Source: Riptortus pedestris (lineage: Eukaryota; Arthropoda; Insecta; Hemiptera; Alydidae). From it: DNA of 64,000 nt. The notes below the pieces were generated by a model. It was not told where the DNA came from, did not search any database, and saw nothing but the letters and a program-made list of their open reading frames with translations. The DNA is taken from the NCBI GenBank assembly GCA_019009955.1, contig CM032228.1, positions 211,241,001-211,305,000 on the forward strand, in the 5' to 3' direction. This document shows positions 22,396 to 33,479 of this stretch, piece by piece (positions within the stretch are counted from its first letter, which is position 1; each line of letters begins with the position of its first letter). A program made the translations under genes and the position numbers.

Positions 22396-23300
22396 CATCC
22401 AATTTCAATAACCGGGGGGGGATACAATTTTTGGTATTTTAACTTCCAATAATGTGATTTATTATGTAGCAGAGTATTGTTTAGGTGGAAAACTGAAAAA
22501 TAAACATGCCATAATTATAAAGTAGAATATTCTATCCAAATAGAAGTCTAAAGCTATCTCTATCTGTCACAAAGGTGAAAAAGTTTACAGGGAGTTATGG
22601 CTGGTAAATTATGGGTGGTAACACAAACACTTTCAATCATCATACATTTTACTTGGTTTTTGCACTTCGTGTTTGATTTTATATACACTCATTCTTCAAA
22701 GGCCATTGTCTGTACTAAAAATTACAATCAAAAGTAAATTTATAGAAATCCAAAAACAATAATTGTTTTCATTTTTAATCCTTAATTGAAAACTAATAAC
22801 AAAAGCTTATTTAAATTATATAAGTTAATATAACATATATTGTTCTTGTATGAGTTATTTTGAGCCATCTACTTGATAATATATTCTTCATTTGGAAGCA
22901 GGAACATTAAATAAAATGCATTTTCATCTTCAGCTCTCTTTATTTTATTTTCCTCTACGCCGTTTAGCGATTTATGAAGTAACTTCTTTCGGTCTACACC
23001 TTCTGCCTTCTACTTGCTGGTAACTGAACCATTCATTCCGCTGCAAGATCCTGTGTTCTGTGCCGTTGTTTCTGAGTACATGCGTCCCGATACCATCTCT
23101 CTGCTTCATCACGAATAGAAGCCGGTGGCTGCTCACAATTCAAAGCATTAATAAACCTACATATATTTCTATTACTTTTGATTTTATTTAAAAAGTATAT
23201 ATAAATATTCAATTGTTTGAAAAATGTTTACACTACTAAAAATTCCGTCCATTTTTTAAATTGTAGTCGATGGATTGCCCTGTCATTAATAAATTTTTAT
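22396..23300. other. Mostly featureless; weak exon-like stretch on the minus strand
   Basis: On the minus strand about 23045-23155, a 37-codon open stretch (ending QKQRHRTQDLAAE) has higher complexity than its surroundings. It is preceded by TTGAATTGTGAGCAG, which could be a splice acceptor. No donor of quality follows and I do not recognise the peptide. The rest of the interval shows nothing. Confidence 0.2.
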
Positions 23301-23301
23301 C

Positions 23302-23304
<3 letters not shown>

Positions 23305-23355
<51 letters not shown>

Positions 23356-23479
23356 TAGTTTTGGACGGACCTCATTTTCGTTATTCCTCGGTCGGATCAA
23401 TGAACATTTAGAATATTTTTCCGAAAATTCAATCATGAGTAAAACCTCTTTAGCAGATTTCCTCTAAGGAATTCTTCTA
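23305..23479 (-). mobile_element. HINE-like 5' end (minus strand)
   Basis: A TA microsatellite (23305-23352) is followed by TTTTGGACGGACCTCATTTTCG and ATGAGTAAAACCTC. A damaged palindrome (23452-23479) ends it. Only the 5' part, up to the microsatellite, is present. Confidence 0.6.
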
Positions 23480-23632
23480 AAACAAGAAAGTTCAATAACT
23501 CGCTTAATATTTGAGTTATAGAATATTCAGCTTATTAAAATTAAATATTAAATGAAGCATATTATTAAGAAGCAATGTAATAGAACATGAATTGCAGAGC
23601 ATCAATAGTTTAACAAGGAGTATAACGTCATT

Positions 23633-23660
23633 AGCAGATTTCCCTATAGGGAATTCTGCT
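23633..23660. mobile_element. Isolated HINE-like palindrome
   Basis: A 28-base near-perfect palindrome with arms AGCAGATTTCCC and GGGAATTCTGCT around TATA lies ~155 bp from the damaged palindrome of the previous copy. It differs from the family consensus (centre TTAA) at the centre and at one arm base. No neighbouring element body can be recognised. Confidence 0.55.
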
Positions 23661-24267
23661 AATAGACTAAAAGATTGCCAACGATATATGACTGCTGATT
23701 GGAGAATCTCTTGGTTAGTATCTACAATACCTCAGGCGACCCTGAGCCTGACACTGAGGAGTCACGATATAGTCATCTCAAATATATCCTTGGCCCAGCA
23801 GCACTTACACTAATAAAACGGAGGCTCTCTTCAGGATGCTATTTTCAGAGTACATTAACTGCCAACTTTCCGTCAGAGATCAAATTACAAGACATTATAA
23901 TCAACTATTGGGCAATCAGCTTGAATTACTACTTAAAGAATGGGTTATACCTGTAATAAATACTAATATCTCTAATAAATGATTAAAAACTACATCAGCC
24001 AAATAAGAGTTTCACCTTTTGAATATTTAAAGCTATCCCATAAGTCACATTTTAAAACTAGAGTGGCATGTGTCAAAATTATATTTATCTACATTTAAAT
24101 CATTTACTATTATACCGCTTTTACAGCATGCAACATAAAATTCGGGGTGCATTTTTTATTGCATCCTATTTCCTGCAATATCTTGTTTCTGTAACAATAG
24201 TCGCTGTATTTTTTGTAGGCCTATTCAACTCTTAGTACTCCGTTTCCGCATCCGTTTTCTCATTTTT

Positions 24268-24600
24268 AGCAGACTTTCTACTCATGGCGGAATTGTCTGA
24301 AACTAAAGATCATGTTCGTTGAAACCTGAAAGTGGACTGGTGGAAGGGGTGGAGGGCAGGAATTTTGAAAATTCGAAATATCTTCGTTATTATACGACGG
24401 ACCAGAAAATGGCATAGATCCAATCTTATTAAAAATTTAATTGTCTATATCTTTTGTTACATCGATGTTCGGCCCATCATGAATACTAACCGAGATTTGC
24501 ATTTTTAGTATTCAGCCTTCAGTTAACCCCAACTCCTCCTCATGACATATTAACAATAAGCTGTTATATCGTGAAACAAATCATTATAAGCGTAAATACT
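24268..24600 (+). mobile_element. HINE-like fragment lacking the microsatellite block
   Basis: AGCAGACTTTCTACTCATGGCGG joins the palindrome start to the TACTCATGACGG block with an internal deletion. The body follows directly (AAAGATCATGTTCGTT, GGACTGGTGGAAGGG, ATTATACGACGGACC). The TA microsatellite is absent. Confidence 0.55.
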
Positions 24601-24712
24601 GAATTTGTTTTTTTCATTGAACTTATTCTGTGTGAGATATGGAAATACGTTGTGATTTTACATTCTTTACTCGTAATGTTTATTTGATCTATACCATACT
24701 CAGTATTTAACG

Positions 24713-24790
24713 GTTTCAGTCAACACTAAAGATCATATTTGTTATTGGCTGAAATTGAACCTGCACTAGTGGGAGTTTAGAGAGGGGATT
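24713..24790 (+). mobile_element. HINE-like body fragment
   Basis: CTAAAGATCATATTTGTTATTGGCTGAAATTGAACC and GGGAGTTTAGAGAGGGGATT match the family's mid-body. The fragment abuts the next copy directly, suggesting nested or tandem insertion. Confidence 0.5.
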
Positions 24791-24905
24791 CAGCCTTAAG
24801 GGAAATCAGCTATTGAGGTTGTACTCATGACGGAATTTTTGAAATTTTTCTTCAAATGTCCATCGATCCTACCTAGTAGATGACGAAAATGAAGTCCGTT
24901 CAGAA

Positions 24906-24951
<46 letters not shown>

Positions 24952-25360
24952 CTGTTACCGCTCTAGCGGTCGCAAGTTCGTTAACGGCTGAAATCGGACC
25001 AGTGGGAGGGGGGTTTAGAGGGGAGGATTTTTGAAGATTCGAAATATCTCCGTTACCATACGTCGGAACGAAAAATAGTATAGAACCAATCTTATTGCAA
25101 ATTAAATTTACTATAAATATTGTTATATAGATTTATTCCCTATCTTGAATATTAACCGAGATATTTGCATTTGTATTCTGCGTGTGGTCGGCTATGTTCG
25201 GACTTTCCGCCGAGAGCTCTGGCGGCCATTTCCATAACTATTCGTCCCTCGTGAATAGGTTTAGGTTACTACAGTTGTTATTAGGCAGATTTGTCTATTG
25301 TAAAACTTCACGTGGGAAATCTGCTTAGTTTACGCAGCCCCTGCGTGACGGACTTTTTTT
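24791..25360 (+). mobile_element. HINE-like element, near full-length
   Basis: The left arm of the palindrome is lost (it starts CAGCCTTAAGGG). The conserved block, TA microsatellite (24908-24947), CTCTAGCGGTCGC, body, ACTTTCCGCCGAGAGCTCTGG segment and a perfect 3' terminus follow. The terminus has TGGGAAATCTGCTTAG, then the hairpin ACGCAG/CTGCGT (25330-25345), then GACGGACTTTTTTT. This is one of the best 3' ends in the window. Confidence 0.8.
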
Positions 25361-25540
25361 TGTATCTCAAGTAATAAGAGAGTAATTTGTACTTTGTTGT
25401 TTTCAGCCTTCTTTTCCGTCCTACTCGTTGGTTATTTACATAGAAATAAAGAATATGAGGTGAGACGAGATCTCTAGTGTGTTATACCAACACGTGGGAA
25501 ATCTGCTTAGTTTACGCAGCCCCTGGGTGAGGGACTTTTT
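25361..25540 (+). mobile_element. HINE-like 3' part, second subfamily
   Basis: It starts immediately after the previous copy's T-run and carries TAGAAATAAAGAATATGAGG and GTGTTATACC, blocks shared with 388-498. It ends with TGGGAAATCTGCTTAG, a hairpin (ACGCAG, CCC, CTGGGT, one change) and GAGGGACTTTTT. Confidence 0.7.
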
Positions 25541-26365
25541 AAATTACCTAAAGTAACACTTTACAAAATAGAGGCTAGTTTGTCCATAGGCTGTCTGTGA
25601 CACCTATTTTACATTCACACTATTGGAAGGTACTAGACTAACAGGCACCGTCAGGTCAAACTACTCTTGTCGAGATAACTTAGTACTTCGTGACACGCCC
25701 CAGTGTGAAGAGAGTCATTCAGACACATTACAGAACATTTCGACGTCCTGTCCGCCACGGGTGGTTGATGTTAGTGTGAATTTAACATAAGTCGGTTATG
25801 AAGCAACTGCGGCTTAAAAATTAATCGTTTTTTATATTGTTCAATTCTTGAGCACCATTCAATGTGCAAATGTAATCCTTCAGTTATTGTCCTCTAACCT
25901 ACTCAAGTCCTCTATCAAGCCGTCGCCACTGGCTGGGGTTGTCCTATTTTGGACTATTTCAAATGAAAATCTTATAGTTTATTTAGTCATAATCCCATAG
26001 TAGCTGGAGAAATTGCTTCAATATGACCAAATATAGAACTAATATCATTACACAGTTAATAATAGTTTTAGTCTTATAAAAGACCAAGTGAATGTAAAAG
26101 TTACGAAATACAGTATATATGAAACCGGTTGTATGGATTTTATGTAGAATTTATTTAGGATAATAATCTCAATTGCTTCGAAAAAAATCAGTTATAAATC
26201 AAGCAGGTCATACAGTTAATACTAGTAATAGTTTTACTTGAATAATATAAGAATATTAGAAAAATATCATGAACAAGAGGAAAATAAAGAAATATATACA
26301 CATTATAAAGAATAAAAAAACTGAAATTAATCATCTGAGCTATTTACGATATTTTTAAACTTATT
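25541..26365. other. No recognisable gene
   Basis: AT-rich, apparently single-copy sequence without a long frame or a match to the window's repeat families. Confidence 0.45.
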
Positions 26366-26520
26366 TATTTATTAACGTCCACTTTTTGCAACTTAGGCTA
26401 ATCGGGACGGGTTATCTACAGGTTACCACCCTTTTCTAGCCAGGGTGGGATTTTAGGACGTTATTTAATGAATTTCGTCACTAAATAGTTTCCTTTGCCC
26501 AGGCGAGAATCGAACTCGAC
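26366..26520 (-). mobile_element. tRNA-derived SINE, 5'-truncated
   Basis: On the minus strand it runs from the B-box (GTCGAGTTCGATTCTCGCC) through GGGCAAAGGAAACTATTTAG, CCCACCCTGGCTAGAAAAGG and GTAACCTGTAGATAACCCGTCC to AAAAAGTGGACGTTAATAAATAA. It lacks the A-box half of the tRNA-like head. Confidence 0.8.
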
Positions 26521-26825
26521 AAGAAATGAGAATATTCATAGAATAATTTACTAATTTATAACTCTATGTAAATACAATTTCGTTTAGTATAGAGACCAGA
26601 TTTCTTCAGCGATAATAGATGTTTTTACTCCTTGACGTATCGATTGTAATCAACTGACATGGCCCATCATGTAGCTTTTAGTTAGTCTATGAGCAGTGAA
26701 ATTCCTACAGAAATTTTGAAATAGAGGCGTGTACCACCAGTTATTAAGAGGCGGTTATTTGAAGTTTGAGCACGTGTTTTAAATCTTATTAACATAATAA
26801 TGTTTCAATAACTCTCTTTGAAGAA

Positions 26826-27265
26826 ATTAAAAAAACAGTCACGCAGGGGCTACGTAACTAAGCATATTTCACACATACTGGGATGACACACTAACAATGT
26901 CATCCAACATCACTTCCCCATTATATTTTCTATATCTAAGTCAAATTCGATGAGTAGTAGTGGGGCTAACCAAAGGCTGAAAATAAGAAAGCACTAATAA
27001 CTCCATTAATGTTACACGTCAATGACGAGTTACAAGAAAATGTAGAGATCAAGAGTTGTCGACCATCAATAGTTTAACAAGATTTGTACTACAACATTTT
27101 TTGATCCGACTCATAGTAACGAAGATAGTTTGAATTTTCAAATTCCCTCCTGCTCCAACCCCCTTCCATTGTGTGTACGATTTCAGCCATTATGTGAACT
27201 TGAACATTCGGGTTGAATTAAAAGGTTAAACATTGAGTCTGGTACAGATCAAATAATCATTTTCA
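26826..27265 (-). mobile_element. HINE-like element, 5'-truncated
   Basis: The 3' terminus (CAGTCACGCAGGGGCTACGTAA) is at 26828-26855. Body blocks lie further right: TTTTTGATCCGACTCATAGTAACG, CCTCCTGCTCCAACCCCC and GATTTCAGCCATTATGTGAACTTG. Microsatellite and palindrome are absent. Confidence 0.65.
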
Positions 27266-27446
27266 AGTCAAGCACGGAAAATATTAGTTGATGACATCAA
27301 CACACTGATTATTTGCATGTACCTCACACAGTAAAAGTTCAATGAAGACAATATGTGTTGTTTAAGTTTCTAATGTGCTCATGATATAACAGCTTACTGT
27401 TTATATGACATGAGTAGGAGTGAGGGTTTACTGAAGTCCGACAACT

Positions 27447-28000
27447 AAAAAAGTCCGTCACGCAGGGGCTACGTAAACTAAGCAGATTTCCCCAGTGAAG
27501 CTTAACAATAGATAAATCTACATACTGGTAACACAACACCGCGAATATTAAGTGAGTAAATACAAATGGTAATTAGAGATCTTCAAGCCAATTTGAACAA
27601 ACTCCCGGCGGGAAGCGTCTGAAATGTAAACAAAAAGTTCTGCCAACCTGTTACCGGAACGAAAAACAATATTGAAATATAACATATTAATTTTATTGAA
27701 AACTATTTACAATATCTTGTCTAGTTTATAATGAATCAGAATAATTTTTATCCCAATCAATCAAATTTTAGTAGTGCAAACATATGAAGGTGGGTGTTAC
27801 CAGAACATATTTGCATGCATCTCGTATAATGCAGGTCTCTTGAAAACAGTATTTGGTATTTAAGCTACGAATAATGTGGTTTATAATTAGAATATTGTTT
27901 GTGTAACATGAGCAGAAGTGGGGGTTTTACTGAAGGCTGATAACTGAAAATCTCGGTCATCATTCATGATAGAGAATAAACTAAAAACTAAAAAACGAAA
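27447..28000 (-). mobile_element. HINE-like element, second subfamily, 5'-truncated
   Basis: The 3' terminus is good (AAAGTCCGTC, ACGCAG/CTACGT hairpin with one mismatch, CTAAGCAGATTTCCCC). The inner region matches 1443-1700 and the degraded copy at 4780-5300. The 5' palindrome and microsatellite were not found. Confidence 0.65.
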
Positions 28001-29070
28001 ACCTTCTTGTGTGGTAGCATATTATAAAGAATTATTTCTTAAAGTACCTCCATTTACAAACTGCTGATATTTTATTGTTCTGTGTAAAATTATTGCTCAA
28101 CTGTCGTGTAGGACAATGTTCACTACACAGTTTCTTTTGATAATAGATAAATTATTAATGTAGTTTAAAGTAAGAATTGTCCTTCAGGATATGATAGGCT
28201 TAATTTAACGGCCCAATGGAGATTAAAATGTCAGAATTACTGAATATTCTCGAAACTATAGTGATTTAATTATACTAATGGAGTTGCCAATTATTACAGT
28301 ATCTTTTTACTGAGCCTTGGAATTCAGACATCATTCGGACGTTACTATGACAAATGGATAAATTTTTGACAGACTATTCAAGCACTCAGGAAAATTTGAA
28401 TTGTTCGCCATTCTAGGAATAGTAAACTGATTTTTATGGCTGAGTTGACGTTCTCTCCAGGTATTTATTTATTATTCCAGGTAAAATCTAGTAATGAAAG
28501 TGTCTTGGCCAAGGAAAGCCAACGACTTGAAATAACCCTGACCTCATCACCTGCCTGATCACGGAAAGTCTATTTAAACTTTGAAGTGAAGTATTTATCC
28601 CCTCACTCCTTAGCTCTATTTCAGGACCATTTATAGGGACTCTGCAAAGCGGAGCTTAACGCAGCGGTGTTCTTTATTTCAGGTTAGAGGGACTTAAACA
28701 GTACCAGTGACCCATTAACGAACTACGGGACGTTAAAAAACATAATATTATACTTGCCAAGTATATTTGGCTTTTTGTAACAATGTTATTAATATTTCGT
28801 CTATTAATTTCTTTACATATTATTATTAAATAACGTACTTGTATACCAAATACATTCGCCATAAAATTATCTCAGTTTTAAAGAATACATTTTATAAACT
28901 CTGTCAACTTAATAATTATTTGAAATTAATTCGATTTGTTAATGCTTTTGTAACACTCTCTTTAAAGTGCATTTCTAATTTATTTACATACTTTTTTGCT
29001 ATTAGATTTAGATTTAGTAAAGGACGTAATACTTTATAAATTATGAGAAACCTGCATCCTAAAGATTATT
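28001..29070. other. No recognisable gene
   Basis: AT-rich sequence with short random-looking frames. Only the TA run starting near 29078 stands out. Confidence 0.45.
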
Positions 29071-29075
29071 CTATG

Positions 29076-29118
<43 letters not shown>

Positions 29119-29152
29119 TTTTATTTTATACTTAAACTTTTTTGGGAGTTTC

Positions 29153-29305
29153 TTCTAGGTAAGCTGGGTGGTAGAGGAACGAATTAATCTGTTTTCCTCT
29201 ATAATACGTGTGTGCATAAAAACTCCTTCTGATCTTTCGGTGGAGACCGTCGTCACCGACAGATATGACAACAGTCTCATTTATTCTGGCTGTTCCAACC
29301 CTTTA
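29153..29305. repeat. Repeat fragment with an embedded hammerhead-like core (minus strand)
   Basis: 29153-29195 is the reverse complement of 6914-6956. At 29235-29256 the minus strand reads GTGACGA, C, GGT, CTCC loop, ACC, GAAA, a hammerhead-like layout with a 3-bp stem. The following ~50 bp (TATGACAACAG..CTCATTTATT..CCAACCCTTTATTTGA) recur in the same orientation at 30605-30652. Confidence 0.5.
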
Positions 29306-30239
29306 TTTGATTTACCAACTCCTTCAGACATTATATTTTTTAGTTTATATTTGAAAAATGAATAATTTTTTTATAGCATTAATGAGTTTTATTTCTGAAA
29401 GTGATACCCTTTTCTCCAAATATTTATGTTTGTGTTTAAAGCTTTGAAGCATATTCTAGTATCATGTTTAATGATTATGAGTAATTTTATTTCTATAAGA
29501 TAAAATAAGCTCATGTTTTGTATCATCATCAACAATGTTTGGTATAGAAGAAAACAATTAAAGAGTGGCCGACAGGAATGTCTCACCTTTTTATTGAATG
29601 TAAACCTTATTAAAAAATGATTTTTTGAATTCCCCCAATGCAAAACGCTATATGCTATTTCATAACACATTTTAATAAGAAGCAAAGCGATTTTACTTTC
29701 TTCTTCTTTCTCAAACTGGATTACTCCACAAAAACTTCCACCTCATCTTAGTTATTACCTGTACATAATAGAGAGCGTTTAACATGTTGGTGAGATTTAT
29801 ACACATTCCCCTGATGGGTTTAATCCGTTTATTTATTCCGTTATTTAAATGCATCGATGACTGACGATTTATTAAGATTGCTGACGTCTGAGTGTGAAAA
29901 CAATATGCTTTCATCGCAATTCATTATATTCAATTACACGGAAGGACAGTTGATGTTATCAATAGCCAAGCTATTTCGCCGAAACATTTACTACAGTACT
30001 AAGCACTTTTGAAGGCACATAATTTTGAAAGGAGGAAATTGGCCAGAACCACCTCATATTATATTTAACAAATTGAATAAAGAACTTATAAAGTTTATCA
30101 AAAGTATAGATATGGATGAAGCAAAAATACATTAGAATGTAAAGTTGATTGTGAGGAATGGGAATTATAAATCAATATATTTACCTTACATAGACTCGCA
30201 AATTAAACATCAGTTGAGTTTAACTTTAATTGATGATTT

Positions 30240-30424
30240 GTTTTTTGTTTTGTTTTTTGTTCTTATTTTATTTATTTTTTCATTTCATTTATAAATTTTA
30301 TTTGTAATTATCTTACTTATTTTAATATTTTGTTTTATTATTATTATTTTTGTATTATATTTGAGTAGATAGTTGATTGACGTGTAAATATTGTAAAATA
30401 AAAGTGTATTTAAACGTAATATAC

Positions 30425-30480
<56 letters not shown>
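30240..30480. repeat. T-rich tract and TA microsatellite
   Basis: A T-rich low-complexity run is followed by a TA array (30430-30480), which ends directly at the hammerhead-containing segment. The 96-codon minus-strand frame over it is low-complexity translation. Confidence 0.7.
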
Positions 30481-30485
<5 letters not shown>

Positions 30486-30655
30486 GCCCGTCAAAAAGTT
30501 GTACAGTACCACTTTTTGACCGACTTGAAGATGGTGCCATTGCATCGAAAGCGCTTCCCAACTGTACTCGACCATCAGCCAGTGACGACGGTCTCCACCG
30601 ATAGGTATGACAACAGTATCATTTATATTGGCGGTTCTAACCCTTTATTTGAATT
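30481..30655 (+). ncRNA. Two hammerhead-like cores in one ~120-bp segment (candidate)
   Basis: Core 1 is TTGAAGA (30525-30531), T, stem GGTGC/GCATC (30533-30537 with 30542-30546, one G-T) with a CATT loop, GAAA (30547-30550). Core 2 is GTGACGA (30582-30588), C, GGT/ACC around CTCC, then GATA (30600-30603). The downstream flank recurs at 29260-29305. Both cores deviate from the catalytic consensus. Tandem hammerheads are a hallmark of retrozymes, and single ones occur in Penelope-like pseudo-LTRs. Confidence 0.35.
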
Positions 30656-31750
30656 TTTAGTTATATTTAATTGAAAATTAATGTCAAAGTTATATAAAGT
30701 AAAGTGTACTAAGGTCGGTTTTACAGGTTTAATGTAACATCGAAACCATATATTCTTCATTAATTTGATACACTAAATAACCTATCCTGGATTTAGAAAC
30801 ACGAATGGAAAGGAATGGGAGATTGTTAGAAGTAATGATTTGTGTGCCCATGTTCAGGACTGGATTCACTATCTCTTGCGGCTCTACAAAGAAATCTGTA
30901 CAAACAAGATGTCTCATTAAGACCACTCGAGCTGGGTAAACAGAAGGAAATGTCAGACAAAGATAATTTGGGGATTCTCACCGAGTAGATAGAACAACAC
31001 TCGAGTTCCCAGTAGCCCACTGTGCCGGTTTTAATCTTGCCTTGGGTGATAGGAATTATTCAACGGTAAATTCCTGAAAAAAATTCCAGCAGCAAGGGAT
31101 TTTGAAATAGAGAAGGCGATTCGATTAGTCTTAGACGAAAAAAGTAGAAGTACAAAATATAATGAATAAAAAAGGACATTTAATTTCAAAGAAAGGCATT
31201 TTCCGTTATAATGACATTTTCCATCCCTTCGCTTGTCATTGTAAAATTACATAAGAAACAATGGATTTATTATTTAATGATACCATTGAAATCATCTTTG
31301 ATCATTTGAATCTCCTGCCTATAGTACTACAGTCTAAATTAGCTACTAATATCAGCCAAATAGCTAATCGCTTAGAAAGAAATATGTGGCTGTTTTGAAT
31401 AGTGATATAACAGCAAACCATTGAAAGAAGTTAAATAAAAAATTAAATATAGAGAAAATATGGATTTTTTACCATTCCGTTGCTTACATTATGTTTAAAT
31501 ATGGCTTCTACGAACATCTTTAAGTAGATTTAGTGAATTTTAAAATCGCGAGACTTCATGTCTTTTTGGTATTCGGCAAATGGGTGAGCACATTACAAAA
31601 GTAGTTTAACTTATATATTTTAATTCAATTTAAATAAAAGCACTTTTTTTCGTATAACAAAATAAAACAGGATTTTAGAACACTAAAAACTATACCAGAG
31701 ATCAACAATTTAGCGAAAGCCTTTTACTTAACTTTGAATCTTAGCATCTG
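30656..31750. other. No recognisable gene
   Basis: AT-rich, with two overlapping minus-strand frames (30729-31020) of unremarkable composition. No domain or repeat is identified. Confidence 0.45.
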
Positions 31751-31754
31751 AATT

Positions 31755-31935
31755 AGCACCAAACACCTTCTAAATTACTTAAGTAGTGGGGATTGTAAGG
31801 GAGGTCCGATGTGAGTAAGCATAATATTTCGTTTCCTATTCGGGTTTCAACAAAAATGCACATTAAAAAGTTCTTATTTAGTGCAACTTTTGTTATATAC
31901 ATTTTTGTTGTATAAAGCAAGTAATTTACATAGAA
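31755..31935 (-). repeat. Family-2 repeat fragment
   Basis: On the minus strand it carries ATATAACAAAAGTTGCACTAAATA, AATAGGAAACGAAATATTATG and CCTCCCTTACAATCCCCAC, the family-2 order. The 99-codon minus-strand frame here is repeat-derived. Confidence 0.6.
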
Positions 31936-32264
31936 ATATTGTTTTGAAAACAATTCATTCCAAGGTATGAATTTATTAAAATTGTACCTCACCAAGAGAA
32001 AAAGTTTTTGCCACCCTCTCTCCACACCCCAACTCTGAGATTGGTTATTCATAAATGTTAGTTTTCCCTTAAATGTGTATAATATTTATGGGATTCAGTA
32101 AAGTTGAGGTCTTAATCATATATAGAAAACCAAAAGTGGTATGTTTGAATCCTGCCTATGCAATAGGAATGTGTTTAGTGAAGAACTCGTTCAATAAAAT
32201 CCTTAGTACCATCTCAGGCAACAGGGTGGTAACCAGTAGATAACCCGTCCCAATTAGCCATAGT

Positions 32265-32770
32265 TCTTTTTTTTTTTGAAGATTAAATTTGATTTTATTG
32301 AGTATATTACAGCCTGCATTTAAATGCATTTGGTAATGTGCGACATGTACAATACAATAGTTCCTCCATCACTCTTGACAGTAGCCACACCCCTTCACCA
32401 CAATGAGAGGAGCAGCCTCTCCCTGCCTGGCAAGGAAGTCAAGAGCTAAGGAGGAATGGCACTTGATAAGAAAATAGCCACTGCTATCACTTCACTTTAC
32501 ACTTATAGGAGATCTCTTTGCCATTGTCTCTTGAGGTGCCGTGGAGGGGAATATGGATGAGTGGTACTGGAAAGGGCTAGGACTTCTGGATTAGGATGAT
32601 TGGATAGCCTGCTGTGGAATTTTCTGAATCCTAAGGGAGTTATGTCCTTTACAGATGGGATATTAAGATCTTTATGGAGGGCGTGGTTTGTAACATAATA
32701 TGGAGCATCTACTATGGTGCGCAGGACTTTGGATTGAAGGTCTGGATGCGTCTGATGTTCGAAGGTTTTG
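32265..32770 (-). mobile_element. Jockey-clade-like LINE, 5'-truncated, inserted in a SINE
   Basis: 506 bp flanked by an exact 13-bp target duplication, AATTAGCCATAGT (32252-32264 and 32771-32783), with a poly(A) tail on the minus strand. It represents the last ~88 codons of the reverse transcriptase ORF plus the 3' UTR. Severe 5' truncation is typical for LINEs. Its direct neighbour on both sides is the interrupted SINE, so this LINE is the younger insertion. Confidence 0.9.
32504..32768 (-). pseudogene. Reverse transcriptase C-terminus of a Jockey-like LINE
   Basis: The minus-strand frame is open for 87 codons to a TAA at 32506-32504. It contains LQSKVLRTIVDAPYYVTN followed by ALHKDLNIPSV, the thumb/C-terminal signature of Jockey-group reverse transcriptases (family pattern: Q.kvLR.i..aPwyv.n..lh.DL.ip.v). 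It ends in a KRQWQRDLL-like basic tail. The protein would copy LINE RNA at nicked chromosomal DNA. This piece has no catalytic palm and cannot act on its own. The frame is undamaged, which points to a recent insertion. Confidence 0.85.
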
Positions 32771-33479
32771 AATTAGCCATAGTAGCACGAAGTGGGCGTA
32801 AATAAAACAACATTGAATACATTAAATAAATCACAAAACAAGAAACTTATTTGACCATGCATTTTTAGTACTGTGAAGTTGTAAACAGAATTCAAAGTTG
32901 AATTAGGATTATGTTGCCTAACCTGTAAGAGGGAAGAATGGTGATCTGCCGTCATTTGTGACCTCTAGCTCTTCTCGACATCTTATAATCCCTCTTCATA
33001 CATACCTACTCAAGCTATTTAAACTAAAATATAAACTCTTCCATTTTAATACATGGAGGATTTGAAGTGAGGAGAAATTATTTTATTGTAACAAAAGAAA
33101 TTATACACCCCCCATTATTAGATTTGCGCCAGCCGTATTTTGAGTCCACAACTATATTTATTATCTGCTTCTGCCCCTCACCCCACCAGAACTCTCATTT
33201 GCGCGCCATTTAATTCTTCTTCTCTTAATTCATGATTGTTATTCATATTGACCACGGTGTTTTAAGCAGTGAAGTGAAATTGTTTAGGAATTCTTACCAT
33301 TAATTCTTCAAGTCTTTAAAAAAACAAAACAACAAATTTGATAAAGTCATAAGGAACGATGGAAAAACAAACATGGAGATGGGAAATGTAAATGTAGCAT
33401 GTACCGTGAAGACTTACGAAAAAAAAAAAAATACTACCATTAATAAGAATATAAAAATTTCCTGTGCAAATATAGGCAC

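Larger units (their letters stand above)
32104..32812 (+). mobile_element. tRNA-derived SINE split by a LINE insertion
   Basis: The left part (32104-32264) has GTTTGAATCCTGCCTATGC, TTTAGTGAAGAACTCGTTC and GTAACCAGTAGATAACCCG. The right part (32771-32812) continues with AGCACGAAGTGGGCGTAAATAA. The two are separated by a LINE fragment flanked by copies of AATTAGCCATAGT, the SINE sequence at the break. Confidence 0.85.

Noticed and set aside
23592..23956. Two overlapping plus-strand ORFs as an exon
   Set aside because: One starts in the repeat palindrome and neither shows a recognisable domain or splice sites of quality.
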